Of a DNA stretch of 64,000 nucleotides, positions 51,215 through 59,267 are shown one piece after another (position 1 is the stretch's first letter; every line of letters starts with the position of its first letter). Below the pieces are notes generated by a model. The model had not been told where the DNA came from, did not search any database, and saw only the letters and a program-made list of their open reading frames with translations. Source of the stretch: an uncultured Algibacter sp. (GTDB lineage Bacteria > Bacteroidota > Bacteroidia > Flavobacteriales > Flavobacteriaceae); the NCBI RefSeq assembly GCF_947487605.1, contig NZ_CANKXK010000002.1, positions 248,001-312,000 of the forward strand. Reading direction: 5' to 3'. Position numbers and translations under genes: made by a program.

Positions 51215-53113
51215 TTAATAAGCACGTTCCTTATTACCTTCATAAAAATTGATAAAAGCCTTATTTACAACCCTGTTACCTCCCACTGTTGGATAGTCTC
51301 CAGTAAAGTACCAGTCTCCTTTGTTATTTGGACATGCTTGGTGGAGGTTTTCAACGGTTTGAAAAATTATTTTTACCTCTGCATTTATAGAATCATCACT
51401 TAATAATTCTGAAATCTTATCAGATATTTGTTCGTCTGTGAAAGAATTGTAAACTTCTTTTACAAAGTTCTTTACATCTTTGTCCTCTAAATTTTCTTGC
51501 GCTTTACATTTATTATAAACATCTTCTATAATATGATAAGTATTGTTATCTTTTAAAAGGGCCAATGCCGCCCTAAATGCTACTAAACTTTCAAGGTTAG
51601 CCATATCTATACCATAACAATCTGGATATCGTATTTGAGGAGCAGATGAAACAACAACTATTTTTTTAGGGTTTAAACGGTCTAACATTTTAAGGATACT
51701 TTTTTTCAGTGTAGTTCCTCTTACAATACTATCGTCTATAATTACAAGGTTGTCTTGGGGTTTTATTACACCATAAGTAACATCGTAAACGTGAGCTACT
51801 AAATCATCCCGACTACTATCTTCTGTAATAAATGTTCTAAGTTTTACATCTTTAATAGCAATCTTTTCAACTCTAGTACGTTCAGATAATATCTCAGTAA
51901 CTTTATTAGCAGAAAGAGAACGTTGGCCATTTAATATTTGAGCTGTTTTCTTAATATTTAATAGTGCTTCGGCTCTTTCAATCATTCCGAAAAAAGAAGT
52001 TTCAGCGGTATTAGGGATATATGAAAATACGGTATTTTTGGTATCACTATCTATAGCTTCTATAACTTTAGGCATTAATAATTCACCAAGCTTTTTACGT
52101 TCTTTATATATTTCGGCATCACTTCCTCTAGAGAAATAAATACGTTCAAAAGAACAAGCTTTTCGTTCTAATGGGTCTAATATTTTCTTAATACTTACCT
52201 CTCCAGATTTCTTTGTAATTATGGCATGTCCAGGTTCAAGTTCTTTAACATCTTCAAAATTCACATTAAACACCGTTTGAATTACTGGGCGTTCTGATGC
52301 TACCACCACCACTTCATCATCTTGATAATAAAAAGTTGGTCTAATACCTGCTGGATCTCTTAATACAAAGGAATCACCATGACCAATAAGCCCTGCCATT
52401 GCATAGCCTCCATCCCAATTTTTTGCAGCTCTTTTTAATATTTTAGATACTTTTAAACGTTCAGCAATTAATGGAGATGCTTGTCTTTTATTATAGCCTT
52501 CTTTTTTTAAATCTTTATAAATTTTGCTTACTGCATCATCTAGGAAGTGACCAATCTTTTCCATAATGGTTATGGTATCGGTATATTCTTTTGGGTGCTG
52601 TCCTAACTCAATTAGATTACTAAATAATTCCTTAACATTTGTCATGTTAAAGTTTCCAGCCATAATTAGATTTCTGTGCATCCAGTTATTTTGTCTTAAA
52701 AACGGGTGTACACTTTCAACACTATTTTTACCAAAGGTTCCATAACGCACATGTCCTAATAAAAGTTCTCCTATATAGGGTAAATTTTTCTTTTGTGCAG
52801 CTACATCTTCTTTATATTCTGGGTGCGTTTCAAATTCTTTATTAACACGATTATTAATTTGAGCAAAAATGTCTTGAATAGGTTGTTGAGCAATGGATCT
52901 AATGCGACTTATGTAGCGTTCTCCAGGATTGGTATTTAACTTAATGCTTGCAAAACCAGCACCATCTTGACCACGATTGTGCTGTTTTTCCATCATTAAG
53001 TACATTTTGTTTACACCATAAAAAGCAGTTCCGTATTTTTCCTTATAATACTCTAGTGGTTTTAGTAGTCTAATTACTGCAATTCCACATTCATGTTTTA
53101 AAGCATCACTCAT
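51215..53113 (-). CDS. purF: Amidophosphoribosyltransferase (PurF family)
   Basis: 632 residues, longer than the ~505 of E. coli PurF, as usual for one Bacteroidota form. The class II glutaminase domain begins at Cys9 in KHECGIAVIRLL, with MEKQHNRGQDGAG and GNFNM later; the first eight residues would have to be removed to expose the Cys, as in Bacillus PurF. The PRPP site is in LVIIDDSIVRGTTLKKSILKML, and RIYFSRGSDAEIYKERKKLGELL matches the family interdomain region. It starts purine synthesis from PRPP and glutamine. The C-terminal ~130 residues are lineage-specific. Downstream lies the small-RNA array. Confidence 0.92.
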   Translation of the reverse strand: MSDALKHECGIAVIRLLKPLEYYKEKYGTAFYGVNKMYLMMEKQHNRGQDGAGFASIKLNTNPGERYISRIRSIAQQPIQDIFAQINNRVNKEFETHPEYKEDVAAQKKNLPYIGELLLGHVRYGTFGKNSVESVHPFLRQNNWMHRNLIMAGNFNMTNVKELFSNLIELGQHPKEYTDTITIMEKIGHFLDDAVSKIYKDLKKEGYNKRQASPLIAERLKVSKILKRAAKNWDGGYAMAGLIGHGDSFVLRDPAGIRPTFYYQDDEVVVVASERPVIQTVFNVNFEDVKELEPGHAIITKKSGEVSIKKILDPLERKACSFERIYFSRGSDAEIYKERKKLGELLMPKVIEAIDSDTKNTVFSYIPNTAETSFFGMIERAEALLNIKKTAQILNGQRSLSANKVTEILSERTRVEKIAIKDVKLRTFITEDSSRDDLVAHVYDVTYGVIKPQDNLVIIDDSIVRGTTLKKSILKMLDRLNPKKIVVVSSAPQIRYPDCYGIDMANLESLVAFRAALALLKDNNTYHIIEDVYNKCKAQENLEDKDVKNFVKEVYNSFTDEQISDKISELLSDDSINAEVKIIFQTVENLHQACPNNKGDWYFTGDYPTVGGNRVVNKAFINFYEGNKERAY

Positions 53114-53134
53114 TATTAAATTTATTTGTTTTTA

Positions 53135-53194
53135 GATTCCTGCCTACGCAGCAATGACAAATTTTTGATTCCAAAATGGATTCATTTTGGAATT
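53135..53194. repeat. Flavobacterial intergenic repeat fragment with perfect hairpin
   Basis: GATTCCTGCCTACGCAGCAA followed by TGACAAATTTTTG is the common flavobacterial repeat form. Next to it ATTCCAAAATG and CATTTTGGAAT (53168-53194) form a perfect 11-bp stem with a 4- to 5-base loop. It lies between the purF ATG and the pfkB terminator, so it may sit in the purF 5' region. Confidence 0.5.
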
Positions 53195-53206
53195 GTATTT
53201 TAAATT

Positions 53207-53233
53207 AAAAACGCACTCAATTTTGAGCGCGTT
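53207..53233 (-). terminator. Intrinsic terminator after the PfkB-family gene
   Basis: Minus strand AACGCGCTCAA pairs with TTGAGTGCGTT (one G-T wobble) and is followed by Ts. Confidence 0.75.
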
Positions 53234-53236
53234 GGT

Positions 53237-54163
53237 TTATGCTAATTCTATTTCAAATTGCGTTAGTTGCTTAAACTGCAGCAATCGTTTATGCACTTCC
53301 TTGTCAGATAAATTTTGCATTCGTTCAGTTCCAAACTTCTCAACACAGAACGATGCTAAAGTTGAGCCATAAATGACTGCGTTTTTCATGTTTTCAAAAG
53401 AAGTATCACCTGTTTTTGCAATATAACCTGCAAAACCTCCTGCAAAAGTATCACCTGCTCCTGTAGGATCAAATACTTCTTCTAGTGGTAACGCTGGAGC
53501 ATAAAATACATAATCATTATTAAATAATAAGGCCCCATGTTCCCCTTTTTTAATTACCACATATTTTGGACCCATTTCATGAATTTTCCTTGCTGCTACT
53601 ACAAGAGAATATTCTCCTGTTAATTGTCTTGCCTCTTCATCGTTAATGGTAATAACATCTATTCGCTTTATAACGTTTAGCAAATCGCTAAGAGCACAGT
53701 CCATCCAAAAATTCATAGTGTCTAAAATCACTAGTTTAGGTTTAAGTTCCATTTGATCTAATACACTTGCTTGAACTAAAGGATGCAAATTACCCAACAT
53801 AACAACTTCTGCATCTCTATAATTTACAGGAACTACTGGATTAAAATCTGCTAGGGTGTTTAACTCTGTAACGAGGGTGTCTCTAGAATTCATGTCATTA
53901 TGATAACGCCCACTCCAAAAAAAAGTTTTGCCTTCTTTTACAATTTCGACACCAGATACATCAATATTTTTATCGGAAAGTAAATCTAAATATGCTTGTG
54001 GAAAATCACCTCCAACAACAGAGACAGCGGCAGTATCTACATTAAAATGTGAAGCGGCTAATCCTATAAAAGTTGCAGCTCCGCCTAGAATTTTGTTGGT
54101 CTTACCAAAGGGGGTTTCAATCGCGTCAAAAGCCACTGTTCCAACAATTACTAATTTACTCAT
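53237..54163 (-). CDS. PfkB-family sugar or nucleoside kinase
   Basis: 308 residues. The N-terminal VIVGTVAFDAIETPFGKTNKILGGAATFIGLAA matches PfkB signature 1 (GG-A-A-N-type loop), and the C-terminal FDPTGAGDTFAGGFAGYIA contains the catalytic DTGAGD-type anion hole (here PTGAGDTFAGG) with Asp as base. Adenosine kinase and ribokinase are related; the substrate cannot be set. Bacteroidota genomes commonly place this gene next to purF, consistent with a nucleoside or sugar-phosphate role. Confidence 0.88.
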   Translation of the reverse strand: MSKLVIVGTVAFDAIETPFGKTNKILGGAATFIGLAASHFNVDTAAVSVVGGDFPQAYLDLLSDKNIDVSGVEIVKEGKTFFWSGRYHNDMNSRDTLVTELNTLADFNPVVPVNYRDAEVVMLGNLHPLVQASVLDQMELKPKLVILDTMNFWMDCALSDLLNVIKRIDVITINDEEARQLTGEYSLVVAARKIHEMGPKYVVIKKGEHGALLFNNDYVFYAPALPLEEVFDPTGAGDTFAGGFAGYIAKTGDTSFENMKNAVIYGSTLASFCVEKFGTERMQNLSDKEVHKRLLQFKQLTQFEIELA

Positions 54164-54185
54164 GAAAAGGAGTTATATTTTTGTG

Positions 54186-54193
54186 CAAATATA
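54186..54193 (-). promoter_or_regulatory. -7 box of the PfkB-family gene
   Basis: Minus-strand TATATTTG, 22 bp before the ATG, leaving a very short leader. Confidence 0.55.
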
Positions 54194-54307
54194 ATATGAT
54201 TAAAATTAAAATGAGCATAAAAATCTAACTCTATCATATGCAAATTCTTATGTTATAAATTTTTTATATTTTCGTACGGTAAATTGTTTTATTTAAAGCC
54301 TCTCTCT

Positions 54308-54928
54308 ATGAAATTAAGCACTATTATAGCACTTTTTATGTGTTTTAATGTTTCTATACTTTGGTCTCAAGTTGGTATTGGGACTACTAACCCTTCTGCG
54401 GAATTGGAAATAGAAACCACCAATGCGGGTATTCCAGCATTACAATTAAATCCACAAACGGCTCCAAATGGTGATTCTGATGGACAATTATCTGTTATTG
54501 GAGACAAGCTTTATATGTATGATTTAACTCGAGATAAATGGTTAAGTATTGAGGCTACAGCCTTGCAATTTGGTAAAAATGGTGGTGCAGATAATGAATT
54601 ATTGCGCTTTGGAGGAGATGTAAGAAATAATTCAAGTGGCCCATTAATGCCTTTTGACGGGACTATAGTTTATATGACAATTCAATCTTCTGGAGGAGTT
54701 GCAAATAAACAATTTGACATCAAAATTAATGGAAGTGATGTTGGTAATAATGCAAATAATACTCTAGATGGTAGAATAAGTCTATCTAGTGGTTCTTTTA
54801 CTGAAACCGATTATAACATTGATTTCGATGCTGGAGATTACATTAATTTAGAAGTTAGAAATAATGGAGGCGATCTTGAAGATACTGCAGCGGTAATTTG
54901 GGTAAAGTGGCGAATAGATAATCCATAA
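54308..54928 (+). CDS. Secreted protein with the QVGIGTTNPSA-type N-terminus
   Basis: 206 residues from the ATG at 54308 (MKLSTIIALFMCFNVSILWS); the frame opens at 54284. After signal cleavage near WSQ, the sequence VGIGTTNPSAELEIETTNAG and LQLNPQTAPNGDSDGQLSVI is a common start of Bacteroidota secreted or adhesin proteins. The C-terminal ~110 residues (MPFDGTIVYMTIQSSGGV to IWVKWRIDNP) look like a lone jelly-roll or phage-tail-type beta sandwich. There is no T9SS C-terminal domain. Function unknown. A variant -7 box TATTTTCG lies at 54267-54274. Confidence 0.7.
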   Translation: MKLSTIIALFMCFNVSILWSQVGIGTTNPSAELEIETTNAGIPALQLNPQTAPNGDSDGQLSVIGDKLYMYDLTRDKWLSIEATALQFGKNGGADNELLRFGGDVRNNSSGPLMPFDGTIVYMTIQSSGGVANKQFDIKINGSDVGNNANNTLDGRISLSSGSFTETDYNIDFDAGDYINLEVRNNGGDLEDTAAVIWVKWRIDNP

Positions 54929-54931
54929 ATA

Positions 54932-55576
54932 TTATTTTCTGCCAAAATCTGCAGGAATTTCGCCCCATGCTTTAGTTTCCCATTTGACAATTACTGTTTT
55001 GTAAGAATTGTTTTTTAACCAATCTATAGCTCTATCTACCAGATTAAAAAGTGCTTTATTTTTGTCGTTGCGTTTTAATTTGGTGTTGCATTTTTTCTTT
55101 TTAACCCAACTTATTGCTGTTTTAGAATCTGTGTAAAGGATTCTGTCGCTATTATTTTTCTTTAAAATGGCTAAGCCATGTACAATAGCAAGAAATTCGC
55201 CTATATTGTTTGTGCCTTCTTCAAACGGGCCTTGAATAAATAATTGTTTTTTGGTTTTGGTATCAACACCGCGATATTCCATTTTTCCAGGGTTACCACT
55301 TGATGCCGCATCAACAGAGATAGAATTGTAATTGGGTAGTCCTATTTTTTTTAGCTGAACTTCGGATAATTCACTTTTAAATTTTGAGGTTTTTCCAATA
55401 TAATCTTTGTAATTGCCTTTTAGAGCTATTTTAGCAGCCTCGAAAGTTGAAAACGATTTATAAATAGCGCCTTGAAAATCTTTTATTTGAGCTTTGCAGT
55501 CGTCCCATGATTCAAAAACACCAGTGTGATGTCCTTTCCAAACGGTGTAGTATTTCTTTTTCTTTTTAGATGTCAT
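54932..55576 (-). CDS. rnhA: Ribonuclease HI with N-terminal viroplasmin (HBD) domain
   Basis: 214 residues. Residues 5-50 (KKYYTVWKGHHTGVFESWDDCK) are a viroplasmin/hybrid-binding domain, which grips RNA-DNA hybrids. The RNase H fold follows with Asp in SVDAASSGNPGKMEYRG, Glu in NNIGEFLAIVHGLAIL and Asp in ILYTDSKTAISWV; the last acidic residue lies near the C-terminus (IPADFGRK). It removes RNA from hybrids in replication and repair. Its ATG directly abuts the purN stop. Confidence 0.93.
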   Translation of the reverse strand: MTSKKKKKYYTVWKGHHTGVFESWDDCKAQIKDFQGAIYKSFSTFEAAKIALKGNYKDYIGKTSKFKSELSEVQLKKIGLPNYNSISVDAASSGNPGKMEYRGVDTKTKKQLFIQGPFEEGTNNIGEFLAIVHGLAILKKNNSDRILYTDSKTAISWVKKKKCNTKLKRNDKNKALFNLVDRAIDWLKNNSYKTVIVKWETKAWGEIPADFGRK

Positions 55577-56143
55577 TTACTTTTTTAATAGTTCATCAAC
55601 CACCTTCGGAAAATACTTCATTTCCAATTCATGAATTTTAGCCGCTACATCCTCTGCTGTATTATTTGGTAATACGTTACACTTTGCTTGAAAAATAATA
55701 GCACCTTCATCATAATTTTCATTTACATAATGTATGGTGATACCAGTTTCGGTCTCATTATTAGAAACAATAGCTTCATGAACATGCATACCATACATGC
55801 CTTTTCCACCATATTTTGGCAATAAAGCAGGATGTACATTAATTACTTTATTTGGGAACTCGTTCAAAATATGTTCTGGAAATTTCCATAAAAAACCTGC
55901 CAAGACTATTAAATCTGGATTAGATGCTTTTAGTATATTAAGCACATCATTGGTTTTTGTAAAAGCTATTCTGTTGAAATATAACGCACTAACTTTTAAT
56001 TTTTTTGCACGTTCTAAAACTTTGGCATGAGGATTGTTAGTAAGTACTTGAATAACAGACGCATTATGGCTGTTGTGAAAAAACTTAATTAAATTTTCAG
56101 CATTAGTACCATTTCCGGACGCAAAAATTACAATACGTTTCAT
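55577..56143 (-). CDS. purN: Phosphoribosylglycinamide formyltransferase (PurN)
   Basis: 188 residues. N-terminal KRIVIFASGNGTNAENLIKFF, then VLAGFLWKFPEHIL and the active-site stretch NKVINVHPALLPKYGGKGMYG, with the catalytic Asn in NVHPALLP and the His of HPALL. ETGITIHYVNENYDEGAIIFQ follows. It transfers formyl from 10-formyl-THF to GAR in purine synthesis. Coupled to rnhA by directly abutting stop and start. Divergent from acpP across a 276-bp gap. Confidence 0.96.
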   Translation of the reverse strand: MKRIVIFASGNGTNAENLIKFFHNSHNASVIQVLTNNPHAKVLERAKKLKVSALYFNRIAFTKTNDVLNILKASNPDLIVLAGFLWKFPEHILNEFPNKVINVHPALLPKYGGKGMYGMHVHEAIVSNNETETGITIHYVNENYDEGAIIFQAKCNVLPNNTAEDVAAKIHELEMKYFPKVVDELLKK

Positions 56144-56380
56144 CTGTTGGTTTTTATTTTAAAATTAATGTCAGATGTAATTCGTAAATCGAAATTACCA
56201 CAATGTTCAGCAAAATTCATAAGCTCATTTCATTTTATAGTCTATAGTGTCATTTTTATTCAAACAAAAAAAAGAATAAATATTAACAATTAGAAGGTAA
56301 AAACTAAATACTTAAAGGTTATTTTAGTAAATTACCAGCACATTTTTATAGTAAAGATGTGTTTTAAAAATAAAGTTTTT

Positions 56381-56388
56381 TATTTTTG
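56381..56388 (+). promoter_or_regulatory. -7 box of acpP
   Basis: TATTTTTG, about 31 bp before the acpP ATG at 56420. The rest of the 276-bp gap from 56144 shows nothing else I can name. Confidence 0.6.
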
Positions 56389-56419
56389 CCAACTAATTAA
56401 AACTTAAAATTAAAAGATT

Positions 56420-56653
56420 ATGTCAGACATTGCATCAAGAGTAAAAGCGATTATCGTGGACAAATTAGGAGTTGATGAGAATGAAGTTGTTACTGAAGCT
56501 AGTTTCACAAACGATTTAGGAGCAGACTCATTAGACACTGTTGAATTAATAATGGAATTTGAAAAAGAATTTGATATTCAAATACCAGACGATCAAGCTG
56601 AAAATATTGCTACAGTTGGTCAAGCTATTTCTTATATAGAAGCAGCAAAATAA
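56420..56653 (+). CDS. acpP: Acyl carrier protein
   Basis: 77 residues. The phosphopantetheine Ser is in [20 protein letters not shown] near residue 37. N-terminal [23 protein letters not shown] and the [19 protein letters not shown] end are standard. It carries acyl chains in fatty-acid synthesis. fabF follows 13 bp after the stop, so the two are cotranscribed; abundance is expected from the clean promoter. Confidence 0.98.
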   Translation: MSDIASRVKAIIVDKLGVDENEVVTEASFTNDLGADSLDTVELIMEFEKEFDIQIPDDQAENIATVGQAISYIEAAK

Positions 56654-56666
56654 GCAAAAATACTTT

Positions 56667-57917
56667 ATGGAATTAAAGCGAGTTGTAGTCACAGGATTAG
56701 GGGCTTTAACACCTATTGGCAATACCAAAGATGAATATTGGGAAGGCTTAATTAGTGGAAAAAGTGGTGCTGCGCCTATAACATATTATGATACCGAGAA
56801 GTTTAAAACGAAATTCGCATGCGAATTAAAGAACTTCAATGCAACCGACTTTCTAGACAGAAAAGAGGCTCGAAAAATGGATAAATTTGCACAATACGCT
56901 ATGGTAGCTGCAGATGAAGCTATTGAAGACGCCAAATTAAATCTAGAAGAAGTCAATAAGTTGCGAGTAGGTGTTATATGGGGAGCAGGAATTGGAGGAT
57001 TAGAAACTTTTCAGCAGGAAGTATTAAACTTTGCTGATGGTGATGGATCTCCAAGATTTAACCCATTCTTTATTCCTAAAATGATTGCTGACATTGCGCC
57101 AGCAAACATTTCTATTAAGCACGGTTTTATGGGGCCTAACTATACTACGGTTTCAGCGTGTGCTTCTTCGGCTAATGCCATATTTGATGCTTTAAACTCA
57201 ATTCGTTTAGGGCATTGTGACGTTGTTGTTACAGGAGGAAGTGAAGCGGCTGTTACTATAGCTGGTATGGGAGGTTTTAATGCGATGCACGCCTTATCTA
57301 CAAGAAATGAAAGTCCAGAAACAGCATCTCGTCCATTTGATGGAACAAGAGATGGTTTTGTTTTAGGCGAAGGTGCAGGAGCACTAGTTTTAGAAGATTA
57401 TGAGCATGCAAAAGCAAGAGGAGCAAAAATATATGCTGAAGTAGCAGGGGGTGGATTATCTTCTGATGCTTACCATATGACGGCACCTCACCCAGAAGGC
57501 ATTGGTGTAATTGCAGTGATGAAAAACTGTTTAGAAAACGCAGGACTTAAACCAGAAGATGTTGACCATATTAATACACATGGTACATCTACTCCTTTAG
57601 GAGATGTGGCTGAGTTAAAGGCGATTTCTAATGTATTTGGAGAACATGCAAAAAATATAAATATTAATTCAACCAAATCAATGACAGGTCACCTCTTAGG
57701 TGCGGCGGGAGCTATTGAAGCAATTTCGGTTATTTTGGCTATGGAACACGGTGTTGTTCCACCAACAATTAACCATACTACCGTTGATGAAAACATTGAT
57801 CCAGAATTAAATTTAACACTAAACAAAGCTCAAAAAAGAGATGTTAAAGTAGCTATGAGTAATACATTTGGATTTGGCGGTCATAACGCTTGTGTAGTAT
57901 TCAAAAAAATTAATTAA
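56667..57917 (+). CDS. fabF: Beta-ketoacyl-ACP synthase II
   Basis: 416 residues. KAS II active site: Cys in TVSACASSANAIFDALNSI near residue 164, first His in INTHGTSTPLGD, second His in SMTGHLLGAAGAIEAI, and the late GGHNACVVFKK end. N-terminal ELKRVVVTGLGALTPIGNT is typical. It elongates acyl-ACP with malonyl-ACP. Second gene of acpP-fabF-rnc. The rnc gene begins 7 bp after the stop, but hairpins lie at the junction. Confidence 0.98.
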   Translation: MELKRVVVTGLGALTPIGNTKDEYWEGLISGKSGAAPITYYDTEKFKTKFACELKNFNATDFLDRKEARKMDKFAQYAMVAADEAIEDAKLNLEEVNKLRVGVIWGAGIGGLETFQQEVLNFADGDGSPRFNPFFIPKMIADIAPANISIKHGFMGPNYTTVSACASSANAIFDALNSIRLGHCDVVVTGGSEAAVTIAGMGGFNAMHALSTRNESPETASRPFDGTRDGFVLGEGAGALVLEDYEHAKARGAKIYAEVAGGGLSSDAYHMTAPHPEGIGVIAVMKNCLENAGLKPEDVDHINTHGTSTPLGDVAELKAISNVFGEHAKNININSTKSMTGHLLGAAGAIEAISVILAMEHGVVPPTINHTTVDENIDPELNLTLNKAQKRDVKVAMSNTFGFGGHNACVVFKKIN

Positions 57918-57921
57918 ATCC

Positions 57922-57981
57922 CGAATGAATCTCATTCGTAACATACTAAATTCCCGTTTTCAAAAAAACGGGAGTTTTTTT
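57922..57981 (+). terminator. Two hairpins across the rnc 5' end, the second terminator-like
   Basis: CGAATGA (57922-57928) pairs perfectly with TCATTCG (57932-57938) and holds the ATG at 57925 inside the stem. TCCCGTTTT (57952-57960) pairs with AAAACGGGA (57965-57973) and is followed by GTTTTTTT, a standard intrinsic terminator, all inside the rnc frame. Confidence 0.65.
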
Positions 57982-58665
57982 ATGGAATTAACTAAAATAC
58001 TAGGGTTTAAGCCTAAAAAAATAAAGGTTTACCAAAAAGCATTTACACATCGTTCAATGAATATAAAAGACAGTAAAGGAAATGCTGTTAATTACGAACG
58101 ATTGGAGTTTTTGGGTGACGCTATGTTAAGTTCTGTTATTGCTTCGCACTTATATCTAGAAGTCCCAAGTGGTGATGAAGGTTATTTAACTAAAATGCGA
58201 TCTAAAATAGTAAGTAGAGAGCATTTAAACGAATTAGGTAAAGATCTTAATCTTATTAACTTAGTCGAAAGTAAAATTCCTTCAGGACAGTTTGGAGACA
58301 ATATACATGGTAATTTATTTGAAGCTTTGGTTGGAGCTATCTTTTTAGATAAAGGATATAAATATTGCGAAAATTTTATTTTTAAACGCGTTATTATTCC
58401 ATACGTAGATATTGAAAAACTAGAAGGTAAGGTGATAAGTTATAAGAGCTTACTTATAGAATGGTGTCAAAAGGAAAAGAAAACTTTTGGCTATAATGTT
58501 TATGAAGACACTGGCAATGATGAAGCACGACATTTTTCTGTTAAGCTATCAATAGATGGCAAAATTGTTGCTAAAGCGAGAGCAACATCAAAAAAGAAAG
58601 CTGAAGAGAAAGCTTCAAAACGAGCGTTTTTCGTTTTTCAAAGTAGAATGTCTAAAATGATATAA
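57925..58665 (+). CDS. rnc: Ribonuclease III
   Basis: 246 residues from the ATG at 57925. Catalytic signature NYERLEFLGDAML near residue 53, YLTKMRSKIVSREHL, and NIHGNLFEALVGAIFLDKGY with the second acidic pair; the C-terminal dsRNA-binding domain spans about 170-240 (SYKSLLIEWCQKEKKTFGYNV to ATSKKKAEEKASKRAF). It cuts dsRNA in rRNA maturation. The start could instead be ATG 57982 (MELTKILGF), giving a length closer to E. coli RNase III, but I recall an N-terminal extension like SRxxxxGxFF in other Flavobacteriia. Confidence 0.95.
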   Translation: MNLIRNILNSRFQKNGSFFMELTKILGFKPKKIKVYQKAFTHRSMNIKDSKGNAVNYERLEFLGDAMLSSVIASHLYLEVPSGDEGYLTKMRSKIVSREHLNELGKDLNLINLVESKIPSGQFGDNIHGNLFEALVGAIFLDKGYKYCENFIFKRVIIPYVDIEKLEGKVISYKSLLIEWCQKEKKTFGYNVYEDTGNDEARHFSVKLSIDGKIVAKARATSKKKAEEKASKRAFFVFQSRMSKMI

Positions 58666-58781
58666 ATAATTTTTGTTATAATCATACTATAACGTTTTAG
58701 TTACATTTCTTCTTATCATTGTATCGTTGGTATCATCTATAAGTTTTAGAAGTACTATATTTACGCCGATAATTATAAGTT

Positions 58782-59267
58782 ATGGCTGTTCACAAACTTA
58801 TTCTTGATGATGTTTTTAATGAGGTAGATTATACCTTGATAGGAATACATTGTACCGTAGAAGATTATCGAGTGGCTTATCTTTTAAATAAATATTTAGG
58901 GATAAACTTAACAAGAAAGAAACACGATTTAGATTTTAATAATAGTAAATCAAATTATGCTATTTTTGAGTGGGAAGATAAAAAACATTTAACTACTTGG
59001 AACTTGGTTTCAAATATATGTAAGCGAGAAGAGTTACAAAATAACATTGCGGAATCATTATTTGATTTACATGCATCAATTACAAAAACTTTTAATTTAG
59101 TGCCTGAATATAAGCAGGTTAATTATTTTTTAAAAGTGGATAATGAGTTCAATCACACAAAAGAAAAATACATACTAAATCGAGTTTTAAGTATTCCTCA
59201 AATTGTAACAGCCTACTCTATTGACATAAGTCAATTAAAATCTAAAGACAATTTAATTTTTTACTAA
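58782..59267 (+). CDS. IPExxxVDY family protein
   Basis: 161 residues. This small Bacteroidota-only family sits in front of pyk and carries an IPExxxVDY-type motif, here LVPEYKQVNYF near residue 110. N-terminal HKLILDDVFNEVDYTLIGIHC and the mid FAIFEW-like YAIFEWEDKKHLTTW are typical. No signal peptide, no known enzyme motif; function unknown. The stop overlaps the pyk ATG by one base (TAATG), which suggests a functional link to pyruvate kinase. A near-consensus box TATATTTA lies at 58755. Confidence 0.85.
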   Translation: MAVHKLILDDVFNEVDYTLIGIHCTVEDYRVAYLLNKYLGINLTRKKHDLDFNNSKSNYAIFEWEDKKHLTTWNLVSNICKREELQNNIAESLFDLHASITKTFNLVPEYKQVNYFLKVDNEFNHTKEKYILNRVLSIPQIVTAYSIDISQLKSKDNLIFY

